Source: Bacteroidetes bacterium GWF2_41_31 (GTDB lineage: Bacteria > Bacteroidota > Bacteroidia > Bacteroidales > F082). Taken from it: a DNA stretch of 64,000 bases. Below, piece by piece: positions 62,108 to 64,000 of this stretch. A program made the translations under genes and the position numbers. Under the pieces are notes generated by a model. The model was not told where the DNA came from, did not search any database, and saw nothing but the letters and a program-made list of their open reading frames with translations. Every line of letters begins with the position of its first letter. Position 1 is the first letter of the stretch. The stretch lies in assembly GCA_001769215.1 (NCBI GenBank), contig MEOL01000047.1, positions 157,007 to 221,006 on the forward strand. Direction: 5' to 3'.

Positions 62108-62751
62108 CAAAAGAAATTAAGGTCTTGTTGGTGGATGACCATCAGATCATTATTGATGGATTGCAGTCTTTGATTGAAAATGCCGAAGGCATCCGTGTAA
62201 TTAGTCAAGCCAATAATGGCCGCGAAGCACTTGGAATATTAAAAATATTGGATGTGGATGTGGTATTGATGGATATTGATATGCCCGTTATGAACGGGCT
62301 TGATGCAGCAAAAATAATTCATGAACACTATGCGGCAACCAAGGTGATTATACTATCGATGCATGGTGACAGAGCACTGATTAAGGAATTAATAAAAATG
62401 GGTGTGGATGGTTATTTGCTCAAGAATGCCAGTAAGGATGAATTGCTTAATGCCATAAAAATGGTAGCAGCCGGCGACCGGTATTTCTCATCAGATGTAA
62501 CTGTTTCGCTTATGAACGATGAACCGGCTAACAGTAAAACGCTCACTAAATCTGGCCTTAAACTTACCGTTAGGGAAATTGAGATTCTTAAATTGATTGC
62601 CGAAGGATTTACCAATAAAGAGATTGGAGAACAGCTGTTTATCAGCCATCGCACGGTTGATACCCATAGAACAAACCTGATGAAAAAATTGAATATTAAC
62701 AACGTGGCCGGTTTAATCAGTTTTGCGATAAAAAATGGTATTATTCAATAG
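62104..62751 (+). CDS. NarL/LuxR family response regulator
   Basis: A 215-residue regulator: receiver domain (about 5–120) with acidic pocket VDDHQ, phosphorylated aspartate about D57 in VVLMDIDMPVMNG and the conserved lysine in GYLLKNASKDEL; LuxR-type HTH (about 150–212) with LTVREIEILKLIAEGFTNKE and ISHRTVDTHRTNLMKKL. It is the cognate partner of the upstream kinase (ATGA overlap). Target genes are unknown; the lipoprotein downstream has its own promoter. Confidence 0.95.
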   Translation: MTKEIKVLLVDDHQIIIDGLQSLIENAEGIRVISQANNGREALGILKILDVDVVLMDIDMPVMNGLDAAKIIHEHYAATKVIILSMHGDRALIKELIKMGVDGYLLKNASKDELLNAIKMVAAGDRYFSSDVTVSLMNDEPANSKTLTKSGLKLTVREIEILKLIAEGFTNKEIGEQLFISHRTVDTHRTNLMKKLNINNVAGLISFAIKNGIIQ

Positions 62752-62920
62752 TAATATGGCCACATCTATTTGTAGATGGTCTTTAATTGCTTTAAGAAAG
62801 TGATTATGAATTTTCGAATACACCTTTTATTATTAAACTGTTCTCAAAAGTTTAATAATTTACGGTGAATCGCTTAGTTATATACGGATATTACTCTATT
62901 CCCCAATTCTTGCCCCATCG

Positions 62921-62928
62921 TATTTTTG
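62921..62928 (+). promoter_or_regulatory. −7 box of the 63 kb lipoprotein gene
   Basis: TATTTTTG on plus, exact TAnnTTTG, 35 nt before the ATG at 62964. Confidence 0.45.
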
Positions 62929-62963
62929 TTTCATTCTTTATAAAAATTTAATACTTAACGACT

Positions 62964-63434
62964 ATGAAAACTAGAAATCTACTTTTGGGAATGCTCGTAG
63001 TACTTTGCATGGGATTGAGTTCCTGCAAAAAAAACGATGATAGTGGTAATCCAAGTACCGGAAATGGTACATTGAGTTTGAAATATGGAGGAACCTCCTG
63101 GTCAGCTTCATTGGCTGTTCAGGGTGTAAATACCAACGGCGTGATAAACGTGACAGGAAGTGACTCTGATGCACGCCAGGCATCGGTATTATTAATGGGC
63201 GTCACTCAACCGGGAACCTATCAAATTACCTCTGGTTCGTTCAATCAATTAAGGTGGACTGAAGGACTGGCTCAGGAGCAAACTTATGTAGCTTCGGGTA
63301 TTCTTGGCTTCGGAACCATTACTGTAACTGAAATTAGCGACAGCAAGATTGTCGGTACCTTTAGTTTTACGGGGTATAATACCAATGGAGCTGCCAAGGA
63401 AATTACGGATGGTAAGTTTAATGCTAACTTTTAG
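62964..63434 (+). CDS. Small lipoprotein (DUF6252-like), second family member
   Basis: A 156-residue predicted lipoprotein: LLLGMLVVLCMGLSSCKKND (lipobox Cys about 21), a Ser/Gly linker and a beta-rich domain (LSLKYGGTSWSASLAVQGV to GKFNANF). The ending KIVGTFSFTGYNTNGAAKEI plus TDGKF parallels the lipoprotein at 25785–26264. No function known. Confidence 0.78.
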   Translation: MKTRNLLLGMLVVLCMGLSSCKKNDDSGNPSTGNGTLSLKYGGTSWSASLAVQGVNTNGVINVTGSDSDARQASVLLMGVTQPGTYQITSGSFNQLRWTEGLAQEQTYVASGILGFGTITVTEISDSKIVGTFSFTGYNTNGAAKEITDGKFNANF

Positions 63435-63548
63435 TATTAGGCAGTAAATTCGTATTCGGGAAAAAAGAGGTTGTAAAATAAGACAGCCTTTTTTTGTGCC
63501 CCTTTTTATATACTCTGGATATTTGGCTGCCAGCAACAATTCAGCAGG

Positions 63549-63791
63549 TTAAGTGTCCCGATGTCGTTTGAGATATTCTTTTCCTATACCGCTTTTAAGA
63601 TATTTCTCCCTTTTTCTTGCTTCTTCTCTGTTTGTCACTTCTTCAACAACTAAAATATTCCATGGTCGGTAACCTTTTGTCGAAGTTGTTTTTCCATTAT
63701 TGTGTTCTTTGAGCCTTTTTTGCACATCTGTGGTAAAACCAACGTAAATCCTCTGATCCACCTCACTCACAATGGCATAAATATAGTACAT
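63549..63791 (-). CDS. GIY-YIG nuclease domain protein (URI type)
   Basis: An 80-residue single-domain protein: MYYIYAIVSEVDQRIYVGFT carries the YIY...IYVG core (GIY-YIG equivalent), then DVQKRLKEHNNG with the catalytic Arg, and NREEARKREKYLKSG with the catalytic Glu. Such small proteins are widespread and often called putative endonucleases; their role is not established. The start at 63791 is 25 nt downstream of tRNA-Arg on the same strand; longer frames would run into the tRNA. Confidence is high for the domain, low for function. Confidence 0.88.
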   Translation of the reverse strand: MYYIYAIVSEVDQRIYVGFTTDVQKRLKEHNNGKTTSTKGYRPWNILVVEEVTNREEARKREKYLKSGIGKEYLKRHRDT

Positions 63792-63815
63792 GGTAAAATT
63801 GTCAGGAAAAGGTTG

Positions 63816-63887
63816 TAGCCCCGAGTGGAATCGAACCACTATCTAAAGTTTAGGAAACTTCTATTCTATCCGTTGAACTACGGGGCC
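63816..63887 (-). tRNA. tRNA-Arg (anticodon CCT)
   Basis: GGCCCCG acceptor pairs with CGGGGCT; D-arm GTTC/GAAT; anticodon stem GAAGT/ACTTT with loop TTCCTAA giving anticodon CCT (reads AGG); T-arm AGTGG-TTCGATT-CCACT; discriminator A. The CCA end is not encoded. First pair is G-T wobble. It shares a strand with the GIY-YIG gene. Confidence 0.93.
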
Positions 63888-63915
63888 AATGTTTTTAATC
63901 CTTTATATCTGTTTG

Positions 63916-63982
63916 GTCTGTAGTTCAGGAAACTTCTATTCCCTGCCTGCCGGCAGGCAGGTATCCGTTGAACTACGGGGCC
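63916..63982 (-). pseudogene. Partial tRNA-Arg copy interrupted by a 20-bp palindrome
   Basis: The 5' half of the neighbouring tRNA-Arg is repeated exactly (plus-strand aggaaacttctattc, then tatccgttgaactacggggc) but split in the D-arm by CCTGCCTGCCGGCAGGCAGG (63942–63961), a perfect palindrome. The T-arm and 3' acceptor strand are absent. It cannot fold as a tRNA without removal of the insert, and lacks its 3' half regardless. Confidence 0.8.
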
Positions 63983-64000
63983 AACGTTTTTAATTCTTTG

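Overview
The window looks like a chromosomal segment from a member of the Bacteroidota. The evidence is: four proteins with type IX secretion (T9SS) C-terminal sorting domains; S46 and C25 peptidases; the dut–TPR–DUF4292–EnvC gene order; many promoters with the Bacteroidota −7 box TAnnTTTG placed 5–35 nt before start codons; and few purine-rich Shine-Dalgarno sites. A free-living, protein-degrading relative of the Bacteroidales/Marinilabiliales is my inference; no rRNA marker is present.

Layout. 0–3.5 kb: YfcC-family transporter, class III-type sirtuin and malate dehydrogenase, all on minus. 3.8–8.0 kb: dut, a TPR protein, a DUF4292 lipoprotein and an EnvC-like murein hydrolase activator on plus, with the last two junctions overlapping. 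8–14 kb: two large secreted peptidases (S8 subtilase, C25 gingipain-like) with T9SS tails. 14.4–23 kb: housekeeping genes (lipA-lipB, recO, pheS, cyclophilin, NUDIX, mtnA, M20 amidohydrolase), interrupted by an AAA/DUF4143 ATPase flanked by a decayed and an intact NUDIX gene. 23.2–25.7 kb: an AT-rich accessory block (SDR dehydrogenase, membrane protein, AraC regulator) ending in a long attC-like palindrome. 26.5–31.6 kb: the F-type ATP synthase operon atpBEFHAG, without atpD and atpC. 32–36 kb: a large type B T9SS cargo protein and a small secreted protein. 37–39.5 kb: p-aminobenzoate genes pabA divergent from pabB-pabC. 39.7–42.9 kb: an orphan HigA-like antitoxin behind a deleted HigB toxin, YitT, a T9SS protein and a fragment of an outer-membrane barrel gene. 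43–45.6 kb: a tryptophan attenuator leader, trpB and rlmN. 45.7–49.7 kb: M49 and S46 peptidases. 50–64 kb: DUF2202 protein, GH3-LysE pair, LRR protein, two MacB-like permeases, metallophosphoesterase, TPR histidine kinase with LuxR-type regulator, lipoprotein, GIY-YIG protein, tRNA-Arg and a broken second copy of that tRNA.

The genes suggest an organism that secretes endopeptidases (S8, C25) through T9SS, trims peptides in the envelope with dipeptidyl peptidases (M49, S46), and uses YfcC, LysE and M20 functions around the resulting amino acids. The strongest regulatory signal is the trp leader: a 21-residue peptide with three consecutive Trp codons followed by an intrinsic terminator, ahead of a solitary trpB. 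The strongest mobile-DNA signals are two copies of a 160–181 bp inverted-repeat element, each flanked by 6-bp direct repeats, and a 20-bp perfect palindrome inserted cleanly into a duplicated tRNA-Arg.
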